From Bacillota bacterium (lineage in GTDB: Bacteria; Bacillota; Clostridia; Lachnospirales; Cellulosilyticaceae): a stretch of 8,662 nucleotides of DNA. The translations under genes and the position numbers were made by a program. The notes under the pieces are model-generated. The model did no database searches. It saw nothing but the letters and a program-made list of their open reading frames with translations, and was not told where the DNA came from. Positions 1-6,664 of the stretch are shown here, piece after piece (position 1 is the stretch's first letter; each line of letters opens with the position of its first letter). Location: positions 1 through 8,662 of the forward strand of contig JAEXBC010000063.1 in the NCBI GenBank assembly GCA_023457875.1, written 5' to 3'.

Positions 1-2
1 TG

Positions 3-299
3 GTGAGCGATGCGGTAAGAAGCTACATATTAGATATTGCACAGAAAATACGGGAGCATGAATTGGTCGAAGTTGGCGTTAGCCCGAGAGGAACCATTGC
101 CTTACTAAAAGCAACGAAAGGAGCGGCATTAATGAGTGGACGTGATTACGCAATTCCTGATGATGTAAAGGGTGTTGCACTTGCTGTTTTAGGACATCGC
201 ATCAAGCTAAAGTCCGAGGCACAGTGGCAAAATGCTAATCCATCGGACGTGCTCATTAGTATTCTTGAGCAGGTGGCGCCGCCAGTGTTTAAAGCATGA
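3..299 (+). CDS. MoxR-family AAA+ ATPase, C-terminal lid domain (5' end outside window)
   Basis: The reading frame is open from the first bases of the window to the TGA at 297-299, so this is the last ~98 residues of a longer protein. The GTG at position 3 is almost certainly an internal Val codon, not a start. The residues match the C-terminal lid of MoxR ATPases: a helix like SDAVRSYILDIAQKIREH, then GVSPRGTIALLKATKGAALMSGRDYAIPDDVK, then VLGHRIKL. The SPRG arginine region and the GRDYAIPDDVK segment are family hallmarks; Walker A and B would lie upstream. MoxR ATPases are cytoplasmic chaperone-like AAA+ proteins, usually encoded beside DUF58 proteins, as here. The stop overlaps the next start (ATGA), which points to translational coupling. 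Family assignment is firm; the client is unknown. Confidence 0.93.
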   Translation: MSDAVRSYILDIAQKIREHELVEVGVSPRGTIALLKATKGAALMSGRDYAIPDDVKGVALAVLGHRIKLKSEAQWQNANPSDVLISILEQVAPPVFKA

Positions 300-1429
300 G
301 GGGGTTTCATTTTCTAAAAAAGCTAAATACCAATATTCCCTATTTGACCATGTTGCTAGCTTTAGCCGTTTTTGCTTATAATTTTCCTGGTAGGTTAAGT
401 ATTGATTTGTTTTTGATATTATTTATAACGGCAATTGTAAATTTAGTGCACTTTGTTTTTTCGCTTTATCAGCTTGAAATAGATCAAGAGGATATAATAG
501 AAGGTGTTGAGAAAAGTGAAGTAGCGAAGGTAAAGCTCACCTTAAGAAATAAAAGTATTTTTCCTGTTGCGTATGTGTACATAAAGCCATATGATGGCTT
601 TCGATTAAGGTTAAGAACGAGTGAACAGGTATGTGTATTTCTAGGTTCAAAAGAAGAGATAAAGCTTATCCTTGAATATGAGCCTAAGTTATGTGGTAAG
701 CAAGAAGTTGGGGCAGAAATGATTTATTTGGTAGATTACTTGTCTTTTTTTAGGAAGAAACTAAAGATGAAGTATGACAGCCAGATGAAGGTGCTTCCCG
801 ATATTAAGCCCTTGAATGAGTATGCAGAACTTTCTTCAGCCCTTGAAAATGCATCAGATAGACAAGATGTATTAACTCACCATGAAGCCACCCATATACT
901 CGGAGAAATAAGCTATGAACTTGAACCTTATATACAGGGGGATTCACTAAGGTTATTACACTGGAAGATTGCGGCACAAAAGGGACTTTATATGGTTCGT
1001 AAAAGAGAAGAAGGATACACTTCTAGTGTAGAAATGGTGCTTATCCTAAATCCTTTATATAGGGACCAAGGCAATATAGAAGAGGCGTATATTTTACAAG
1101 ATCAGACCTTAAAGACCTATTTGTCTTTGGCATATGAGTTTGTAAACAATCAGCAACAAGTAACGCTCATGTATTTTATGGAAAACACATGGAAGAAATA
1201 TACCCTTAAAAGTAAATATGAATTTAAATTTATCAGAGAACAATTAGCTAGTTATGAAGGCATTGGCGTCGTGGACAAGGAGGATTATTCTCGAATATTA
1301 CCAGTGCTTTTAGAGACAACTCAGAAGGCAGAACTTAAGTGTTTTATTTTAGGAGATTGGGATGAAGTGCTTAAAAACAGCATCTGGCAATATGAAGGTA
1401 AAGGAGGCACCTATGAGAAAAAGCGATGA
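296..1429 (+). CDS. DUF58 domain-containing membrane protein
   Basis: This 377-residue protein has two hydrophobic segments near the N-terminus (about residues 14-30 and 35-57) followed by a soluble region. The DUF58 signature lies at residues 214-224, QGDSLRLLHWK, followed by IAAQKGLYMVRKREEG, matching the family pattern G-D-x-x-R-x-x-H-W-K. DUF58 proteins are typical partners of MoxR ATPases and often carry a von Willebrand A-like fold downstream of the signature. Their biochemical function is not settled. The start at 296 is chosen because ATGA overlaps the moxR stop. I see no good Shine-Dalgarno sequence in the 15 bases before it, so translation probably depends on coupling to the upstream gene. 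The 3' end overlaps the transglutaminase gene by 17 bases. The sequence shows no truncation or frameshift. Confidence 0.9.
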   Translation: MRGFHFLKKLNTNIPYLTMLLALAVFAYNFPGRLSIDLFLILFITAIVNLVHFVFSLYQLEIDQEDIIEGVEKSEVAKVKLTLRNKSIFPVAYVYIKPYDGFRLRLRTSEQVCVFLGSKEEIKLILEYEPKLCGKQEVGAEMIYLVDYLSFFRKKLKMKYDSQMKVLPDIKPLNEYAELSSALENASDRQDVLTHHEATHILGEISYELEPYIQGDSLRLLHWKIAAQKGLYMVRKREEGYTSSVEMVLILNPLYRDQGNIEEAYILQDQTLKTYLSLAYEFVNNQQQVTLMYFMENTWKKYTLKSKYEFKFIREQLASYEGIGVVDKEDYSRILPVLLETTQKAELKCFILGDWDEVLKNSIWQYEGKGGTYEKKR

Positions 1430-3656
1430 ACATACGTTAAGAAAAAGAATAGGTGTACTAAGTTGCTTTATGGTACTGGGGCTCTTAATCAGCTTGGGTT
1501 TCAAGTGGCATATGGCGATAACTATTTTTGCTATAGAAGTTCCTTTGCTTATTTGGCTATGTGAAAAACTATTTGCCCAGTATGATAAGGATAAAGGACA
1601 GACTGGACGTATTTTTCTTTTTTTTCAAATGGTGTGTTTGCTGTTAGTAACCCTTATTCTTTTTTTTATTACTGTTGCTGATTACGAGTACAAGGTATCT
1701 TATGGGCATTGGCTAAGTCATATTGATCAGGAGGAGACTTTTATCCCTTTATATGAACTGGCAACCCATCTGGTTGTTTATTATATAGGTATTGTGGCAA
1801 TAGGTTATGGCAACCTTGTTTTTCGTATGGTAGCAGCTAAGATAGAAAAGTGGTTCCCACCTTATTTTGGATTAATTATTGCAGTATGTTTCATGATTTT
1901 TACCAGGGGAGGCTTTAATCAACTGACTAAGCTTGTGAGTCTCTTGGTTGGTATGGTTTTACTTATTTTCACCTTGTTGGCAAAAAGAGCAAGTGATAAG
2001 AAGAATAAAGTAACCTATGTGATGCATAGCAAACATTATTTTGTAAGCTTTTTTTTAATCAGTATGCTAATACTCTCTATAGGCACAGCTATGCCTATGT
2101 TGCAAGAACTGCCAGGGACAAGGTGGATAAAAAACATTAGAACCAATTGGGGACAAAGTAAAAGTTTGTCCACCGAGATACCCTTCTCTTCAGAATTGAA
2201 ACAGGATATCAGCTTATCTGATGCGGTTTTGTTTGAAATTGAAGCCAGTGAGACGCTTTATTTGAGGGATATGGCCTATAATGATTATGAGGATAGTATC
2301 TGGCGTATTGAGGATAAAGGCTCATATAGAGAGTATATAAACTTTGAACCCATTTATTTGCAAGCTGAATATGAACAGACCAAGAGCTTAATCAATGAAA
2401 TGATGTGGATGAGAAGTGAAAGGCCAGAGCTTTTTTGGAAGTATAAGGACCTTATCAGTTATGAAAACACCATCAATATGAAAAAGCAGCTGAAGGTGAA
2501 TCAAAATCCAATTAATAAGATTAATTATTTTACGATAAACGGTTTTAGGAGTATAGAGGATGAAGAGGTAAAAGAATTTTATTACTATGGAAGCCTAGAT
2601 AATCTGTTTTTTCACAGTAAACAGTTGGTGGAGCCTACAGAGTACACCCTTACTTATTTGAATCGTGTGCCTAAGCCGGGAAGTAGGGAATATGTTTTTC
2701 TAAAGAATTTGTCTCATGATGAATTTTTACAGCTATATGCCCAGTTACAGGAATATAGAAAAAAGGGATATTATAATAAAACCCTCATTCCTCGTATCTT
2801 GCAAACCTATACACCACTGGTTCAATATAATAAAGCAAAAAAGGATTATCTTCAAATGCCTTCATACCTCAAGGAGGATATCACAAAACTTACAAAGAAG
2901 GTAGTAGGGTCGACGCATTCAGATTGGGATCAAGCTGATCAAATATGTGGATATCTCAGGACTCAGTATATCTACAATCAGCAGAAAAGACCTATTGAGG
3001 AAGAGGATAGTGTATATCATTTTCTATTTAAACAGAAGCAAGGTATATGCCAAGACTTTGCTAGTAGCATGGTGCTCATGTGTAGGAGTATAGACCTTCC
3101 AGCTAGGTACGTAACGGGCTATCTTGTTTCGGAGAAAAAACCAAATGCTAAAGATACTTATATTGTAAGAGAAAAGAATGCTCATGCCTTTGTGGAGGTT
3201 TATTTAGCGGGTTATGGTTGGATGCAATTTGATCCTACGCCAAGTAGTGCGCAAATAGGAAATAAGATAGAAGCAGCCATTGATGCACAAGCAGATGATG
3301 TGCAGCTAGTGATAATTGTAATCCTCCTATTAGTGGCATTTTCTGTTGTGAAAAGAGGTAGTAGCTTGCTTTGGGATTTGTACTGGCATATAGGCATCTA
3401 TGTAAGAAAGGATGAAAAGGTCATTGAAAGCATCATGAGACAAAGTCTCTATGTACTCGCTCAGCAGGGTTATCCCAAGGCAGAGCATGAGACTATTTTC
3501 GAATATGCAAGTAGGATGAAAACTCTGGGTAAGCAAATTAATGAAATGGTACATATTTTTCAAAGATACACCTTTGGAGGCATTCCTCCCACAAAAGAGG
3601 AATTAAAAAAAGTGATTAAAGACTATCATCGGCTGAAGAAAGGCAATAAGACTTAA
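1413..3656 (+). CDS. Membrane-anchored transglutaminase-like protein (TgpA type)
   Basis: I place the start at the ATG at 1413 because AAGGAGG at 1401-1407 lies 5 bases upstream. A longer in-frame start at 1362 lacks such a site and would overlap DUF58 further. The 747-residue product has about seven N-terminal membrane segments (near 13-30, 35-54, 67-88, 117-137, 150-165, 171-190, 209-226), a long region of about 400 residues, one more membrane helix near 630-650, and a cytoplasmic tail resembling DUF4129. The transglutaminase core shows a Cys-His-Asp triad: Cys546 in GICQDFASS, His591 in NAHAFVEVY and Asp607 in FDPTP. With an N-in topology the core faces outside. Relatives are cysteine proteases or transglutaminases encoded with MoxR and DUF58; substrates are mostly unknown. 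A role in maturing surface proteins or the wall is inference. No terminator is visible after the stop. Confidence 0.9.
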   Translation: MRKSDEHTLRKRIGVLSCFMVLGLLISLGFKWHMAITIFAIEVPLLIWLCEKLFAQYDKDKGQTGRIFLFFQMVCLLLVTLILFFITVADYEYKVSYGHWLSHIDQEETFIPLYELATHLVVYYIGIVAIGYGNLVFRMVAAKIEKWFPPYFGLIIAVCFMIFTRGGFNQLTKLVSLLVGMVLLIFTLLAKRASDKKNKVTYVMHSKHYFVSFFLISMLILSIGTAMPMLQELPGTRWIKNIRTNWGQSKSLSTEIPFSSELKQDISLSDAVLFEIEASETLYLRDMAYNDYEDSIWRIEDKGSYREYINFEPIYLQAEYEQTKSLINEMMWMRSERPELFWKYKDLISYENTINMKKQLKVNQNPINKINYFTINGFRSIEDEEVKEFYYYGSLDNLFFHSKQLVEPTEYTLTYLNRVPKPGSREYVFLKNLSHDEFLQLYAQLQEYRKKGYYNKTLIPRILQTYTPLVQYNKAKKDYLQMPSYLKEDITKLTKKVVGSTHSDWDQADQICGYLRTQYIYNQQKRPIEEEDSVYHFLFKQKQGICQDFASSMVLMCRSIDLPARYVTGYLVSEKKPNAKDTYIVREKNAHAFVEVYLAGYGWMQFDPTPSSAQIGNKIEAAIDAQADDVQLVIIVILLLVAFSVVKRGSSLLWDLYWHIGIYVRKDEKVIESIMRQSLYVLAQQGYPKAEHETIFEYASRMKTLGKQINEMVHIFQRYTFGGIPPTKEELKKVIKDYHRLKKGNKT

Positions 3657-3675
3657 GCGATACATTAAAATAGTG

Positions 3676-3704
3676 TTGCTTTATTATTAGGATTCTGATA
3701 ATAT
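3676..3704 (+). promoter_or_regulatory. Predicted sigma-A promoter of the thi operon (extended -10)
   Basis: The hexamer TTGCTT at 3676-3681 and TAATAT at 3699-3704 are separated by exactly 17 bases. A TGA at 3696-3698 supplies the TGn of an extended -10. Transcription would begin near 3711, only a few bases before the first conserved Gs of the TPP aptamer (3715). The match is by eye and no start site is proven, but its position in the short gap between two operons supports it. Confidence 0.65.
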
Positions 3705-3710
3705 TAGAAA

Positions 3711-3793
3711 AAAAGGGGAGCTTGTGTAGCAGGCTGAGAGGAAACAATAGTTTCGACCCATAACCTGATTCAGTTAATACTGACGTAGGGAAA
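3711..3793 (+). promoter_or_regulatory. TPP riboswitch aptamer (THI element)
   Basis: The conserved aptamer parts occur in order: GGGG at 3715-3718, GGCTGAGAGG at 3732-3741, CGACCC at 3754-3759, ACCTGAT near 3763-3769, a short CAGT/ACTG stem (P5) near 3771-3783, and CGTAGGGAA at 3784-3792. GGGG and the CCC of CGACCC form P2. The CTGAGA loop recognises the pyrimidine of thiamin pyrophosphate, and the far arm binds the diphosphate. It lies 101 bases before thiC and in front of a terminator, so the expected mode is transcription attenuation when TPP is plentiful. The closing helix P1 is not obvious: the A-run before GGGG has no good partner directly after GGGAA. Confidence 0.96.
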
Positions 3794-3842
3794 TATTGGT
3801 TTATACAAGTATGTATGTAGTAACAATGTATAAATGGGATAT
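3793..3842 (+). promoter_or_regulatory. Candidate antiterminator helix of the TPP riboswitch
   Basis: TTTATACA at 3800-3807 and TGTATAAA at 3827-3834 are perfect reverse complements, extended by a G-U pair (3799/3835). After a small internal loop, ATATT at 3793-3797 can pair with GATAT at 3838-3842, with one U-G wobble. This outer part uses bases of the terminator's 5' arm (3836-3845), so the full hairpin and the terminator cannot both form. The inner 8-bp stem could coexist with the terminator and stack on it. Pairing was worked out by hand without energies. Confidence 0.5.
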
Positions 3843-3867
3843 GGCTCTTACGCCGTATCCCTTTTTT
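3836..3867 (+). terminator. Rho-independent terminator in the thiC leader
   Basis: The arms GGGATATGGC (3836-3845) and GCCGTATCCC (3852-3861) form a 10-bp stem with one T-G wobble, closed by the six-base loop TCTTAC and followed by six Ts (3862-3867). It sits between the TPP aptamer and the thiC ribosome binding site (3883-3887), the usual place for a riboswitch-controlled attenuator in Firmicutes. When TPP binds, this hairpin should form and stop transcription before thiC. Confidence 0.92.
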
Positions 3868-3893
3868 AATGCACATAAATAAAGGAGACTGCT

Positions 3894-5204
3894 ATGAACT
3901 ATAAAACACAGATGGAAGCTGCTAAGAAGGGTATTATTACAAAAGAAATGGAAGTTGTTGCAAAGAAAGAGCACATAGAAGTAGAGCGGTTAAGAGAATT
4001 AATTGCCTGTGGACAGGTGGTCATTCCATGTAATATCAATCATGAAAGTATTTCTCCAGAGGGGATTGGAACATCTTTAAGGACTAAGGTCAATGTCAAT
4101 CTTGGGATTTCAGGAGATTGCAAGGATTATAATATGGAATTTAATAAGGTACATATGGCAATTAAATTTGGTGTAGAAGCCATCATGGATTTAAGTAATT
4201 ATGGTAAGACAAATACCTTTAGGAGGCAGCTGATAGAAATATCACCAGCCATGATTGGTACAGTACCTATGTATGATGCGATTGGCTATTTGGAAAAGGA
4301 TCTACTTGAAATTACAGCAAAGGATTTTTTGAAGGTGGTAGAAGCTCACGCCAAAGAAGGCGTTGATTTTATGACGATTCATGCAGGGCTTAATAAACGT
4401 GCAGTGGAAGCTTTAAAAAGAGACAAAAGAAAGCTGAATATTGTCTCTAGAGGAGGCTCCTTGCTCTTTGCTTGGATGGAGATGACAGGAAACGAAAATC
4501 CTTTTTATGAATACTATGACGAGGTCTTAGAAATTCTGAGGCAGTACGATGTGACCATTAGTTTAGGGGATGCCCTTCGTCCAGGGTGCTTGGCGGATAG
4601 TACGGACGCAGGGCAAATCAGTGAACTCATTGAGCTTGGGGCACTTACTAAGCGTGCATGGAAGCGTGATGTGCAGGTGATGATAGAGGGTCCAGGTCAT
4701 ATGGCAATGGATGAGATTGCAGCTAATATGAAAGTGCAGAAACGCATTTGCCACAATGCACCCTTTTATGTACTAGGACCACTTGTCACAGATATCTTCC
4801 CAGGCTATGACCATATTACTTCAGCTATTGGAGGGGCTATTGCAGCTGCCAGCGGAGCGGATTTCTTGTGCTATGTGACACCAGCCGAGCATTTGCGTCT
4901 TCCTGATCTTAATGATGTTAAGGAGGGAATTATGGCAAGTAAAATTGCAGCTCATGCAGCGGACATTGCCAAAGGTATTCCTCACGCAAGAGATTTGGAT
5001 AATCAAATGGCCAAGGCAAGGCATGATCTTGACTGGGATAAAATGTTCCAGCTTGCGGTGGATGGTGAAAAGGCAAGAGCCTACTTTGAAAGTGTCCCAC
5101 CAGCGGAAAAACATAGCTGTTCCATGTGTGGAAAGATGTGTGCAGTAAGGACGACCAATATGATTTTAGATGGTAAAAAAGTTGAATTTTGTTCTGAAAA
5201 ATAG
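3894..5204 (+). CDS. thiC: Phosphomethylpyrimidine synthase ThiC (short form)
   Basis: ThiC is a radical-SAM enzyme that rearranges aminoimidazole ribotide (AIR) into HMP phosphate, the pyrimidine half of thiamin. The 436-residue product is the short form, lacking the N-terminal extension of the ~630-residue enterobacterial proteins. Recognisable motifs are [15 protein letters not shown] (45-59), SLGDALRPG (223-231), EGPGHM (265-270) with a conserved His, [21 protein letters not shown] (295-315) and TPAEHLRLP (329-337). The C-terminal iron-sulfur motif is Cys409, Cys412 and Cys416 in CSMCGKMC. This spacing is CX2CX3C, one residue shorter than the CX2CX4C of the long enzymes. The start ATG follows AAAGGAG at 3881-3887. 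The enzyme is oxygen-sensitive and cytoplasmic. It is the first gene of the operon and under TPP riboswitch control. Confidence 0.97.
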   Translation: MNYKTQMEAAKKGIITKEMEVVAKKEHIEVERLRELIACGQVVIPCNINHESISPEGIGTSLRTKVNVNLGISGDCKDYNMEFNKVHMAIKFGVEAIMDLSNYGKTNTFRRQLIEISPAMIGTVPMYDAIGYLEKDLLEITAKDFLKVVEAHAKEGVDFMTIHAGLNKRAVEALKRDKRKLNIVSRGGSLLFAWMEMTGNENPFYEYYDEVLEILRQYDVTISLGDALRPGCLADSTDAGQISELIELGALTKRAWKRDVQVMIEGPGHMAMDEIAANMKVQKRICHNAPFYVLGPLVTDIFPGYDHITSAIGGAIAAASGADFLCYVTPAEHLRLPDLNDVKEGIMASKIAAHAADIAKGIPHARDLDNQMAKARHDLDWDKMFQLAVDGEKARAYFESVPPAEKHSCSMCGKMCAVRTTNMILDGKKVEFCSEK

Positions 5205-5214
5205 GAGAACCCTT

Positions 5215-5231
5215 TTCTTGGTATTCAAGAA
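5215..5231 (+). other. Small hairpin between thiC and thiW
   Basis: TTCTTG (5215-5220) and CAAGAA (5226-5231) form a perfect 6-bp stem with a five-base loop in the 54-base gap between thiC and thiW. No T-run follows, so it is not a typical terminator. It could mark an mRNA processing or stabilising point, or occur by chance. Confidence 0.3.
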
Positions 5232-5258
5232 TAAAAATGAGAAATGAGAGGAAAGAAA

Positions 5259-5828
5259 ATGGAAACAAATCGTTCGGTTTTAAAGATGGTCATGTTGGCT
5301 ATATTGGTGGCAGTTGGGGTAGTGATTTCGCCCTTTTTACGAGTAGAAGGTATGTGCCCTATGGCGCATTTTATTAATGTGGTATGCGCTGTGCTTCTTG
5401 GACCAATATATGCCTTTATATGCGCTTTACTTATTGGTATTATTAGAATGCTCTTTATGGGCATTCCACCCTTAGCCTTAACGGGAGCTGTTTTTGGAGC
5501 CTTATTATCAGGAATTTTTTACAGTGTCACTAAGGGGAAAATTTTAGGAGCAGTTGTGGGAGAGGTTATTGGAACAGGTATTATCGGTGCTATCCTCTCT
5601 TACCCAGTTATGACTTTCATTTGGGGAAGGAATGGCCTTACATGGTTTTTCTATGTACCCTCCTTTATTGGTGGTACCCTTATAGGCGGAACATGTGCTT
5701 TCTGTTTTTTAATGGCACTTAAGAAGACTGGTTATCTTGTAAAATATCAAAGGGAGTTAGGGGCAAAAGTTTATGACACATCAAAAGTCCATACTGAAAA
5801 AGCTGTTAGCTATCAGAGAGAAAGTTAG
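5259..5828 (+). CDS. thiW: ThiW, predicted thiazole-specific ECF transporter S component
   Basis: This 189-residue, very hydrophobic protein has about five membrane segments (near residues 9-26, 38-66, 71-90, 97-117, 131-153). The sequence RVEGMCPMAHFINVVCAVLLGP, followed by GIIRMLFMGIPPLALTGAVFGALLSG, is typical of ThiW. ThiW proteins are substrate-binding subunits of energy-coupling-factor importers, assigned to the thiamin thiazole precursor by their recurrent linkage to TPP riboswitches and thiM. No EcfA or EcfT gene is in the window, so it presumably uses a shared module encoded elsewhere. I prefer the ATG at 5259, with GAGG at 5248-5251 seven bases upstream, over the in-frame ATG at 5244, which lacks a ribosome binding site. 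The 3' end overlaps thiM by 56 bases in another frame. Confidence 0.9.
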   Translation: METNRSVLKMVMLAILVAVGVVISPFLRVEGMCPMAHFINVVCAVLLGPIYAFICALLIGIIRMLFMGIPPLALTGAVFGALLSGIFYSVTKGKILGAVVGEVIGTGIIGAILSYPVMTFIWGRNGLTWFFYVPSFIGGTLIGGTCAFCFLMALKKTGYLVKYQRELGAKVYDTSKVHTEKAVSYQRES

Positions 5829-6609
5829 CGAGGAAAAGCCTCTTATTCACTGCATCACCAATAGTATTTCCATTAATGATTGTGCCAATGTAGTATTAGG
5901 CGTTGGTGCTAAACCTATTATGGCAGAGCATCCCTTAGAGGTAGCTGAAATTACAGCTCTATCCGGGGCACTTGCCCTTAACCTTGGGAATATTACAGAT
6001 AGTCGTATGGAAGCGATGAAGCTTTCTGGTAAAGTGGCCAGGCAAAAGCATATTCCAGTCGTTTTAGACCTTGTAGGAGTAGGGTGCAGTACTTTAAGAA
6101 GAAATTATGCCAAGGCTTTTATTGCACAAACGCCCCCTTCCGTGCTAAAAGGAAATATGTCTGAGCTTAAGGCACTTGGAGAGGAAAAAAGCCATGCAAG
6201 TGGCGTAGATGTTGGCGATGTGGACTTAGTTACCGCGTCTAATTTACAAGATAGTTTGAACCTTTTAAAGAGACTTTCTGTCAACACGAATGCAGTAGTG
6301 GTGGCTACTGGTGTAATGGATCTAATCGTTTGCCGGCAGAAGGCTTATGTGATAAAAAATGGATGCCAGATGCTCTCTGGGCTCACTGGTACAGGTTGCA
6401 TGATCAATGTGATGATAGCTACTTTTATTTCGACAGGAGAAATTCTGGAGGGTAGTTTGCTTGCTGTAGCCCTTATGGGTATTTGCGGAGAGCTTTCAAA
6501 GCAGGCAAAAGGAAATGGCACCTTTAAAACCTTACTTTTAGATAACATATATAGTTTAACAAATGAAGACTTCATAGAGAAAATCAATCTAGAATGTTAT
6601 GAAATATGA
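5773..6609 (+). CDS. thiM: Hydroxyethylthiazole kinase ThiM
   Basis: ThiM phosphorylates 4-methyl-5-(2-hydroxyethyl)thiazole, so thiazole taken up or recycled can enter thiamin synthesis. The 278-residue length is normal for this ribokinase-like family. Visible motifs are PLIHCITN (23-30), ALALNLG (66-72), VLDLVGVG (97-104; many homologues have DPVGVG, so a Pro is replaced by Leu), LKGNMSE (125-131) and the phosphate-binding GLTGTGCM (203-210) with Cys209. The start is supported by AGGGG at 5759-5763, nine bases upstream, and by the usual short distance to HCITN. It begins inside thiW, giving a 56-base overlap that suggests coupled translation. Its place after thiW fits a thiazole uptake-and-trap pair. 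Confidence 0.96.
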   Translation: MTHQKSILKKLLAIREKVSEEKPLIHCITNSISINDCANVVLGVGAKPIMAEHPLEVAEITALSGALALNLGNITDSRMEAMKLSGKVARQKHIPVVLDLVGVGCSTLRRNYAKAFIAQTPPSVLKGNMSELKALGEEKSHASGVDVGDVDLVTASNLQDSLNLLKRLSVNTNAVVVATGVMDLIVCRQKAYVIKNGCQMLSGLTGTGCMINVMIATFISTGEILEGSLLAVALMGICGELSKQAKGNGTFKTLLLDNIYSLTNEDFIEKINLECYEI

Positions 6610-6664
6610 AGAGTAAAGAAGCCAAACAAATAGAAAATAGACAAATTATGAAAGAGGAAACTTC

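Noticed and set aside
1362..1412. Longer N-terminus for the transglutaminase-like protein starting at 1362.
   Set aside because: No ribosome binding site precedes 1362, while AAGGAGG sits 5 bases before the ATG at 1413. The extra 17 residues simply re-read the end of the DUF58 gene.
3616..3876. Minus-strand open frame across the riboswitch region.
   Set aside because: It runs antisense through a conserved TPP aptamer and terminator, has no recognisable domain and no good ribosome binding site.
5244..5258. Earlier thiW start at 5244.
   Set aside because: The preceding bases are A-rich with no Shine-Dalgarno. The ATG at 5259 has GAGG at a good distance and gives a normal ThiW N-terminus.
4930..5268. 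Minus-strand 112-codon frame opposite the end of thiC, and similar antisense frames inside the other genes.
   Set aside because: They are shadows of strongly conserved coding sequence, with low-complexity or unlikely compositions and no family resemblance.
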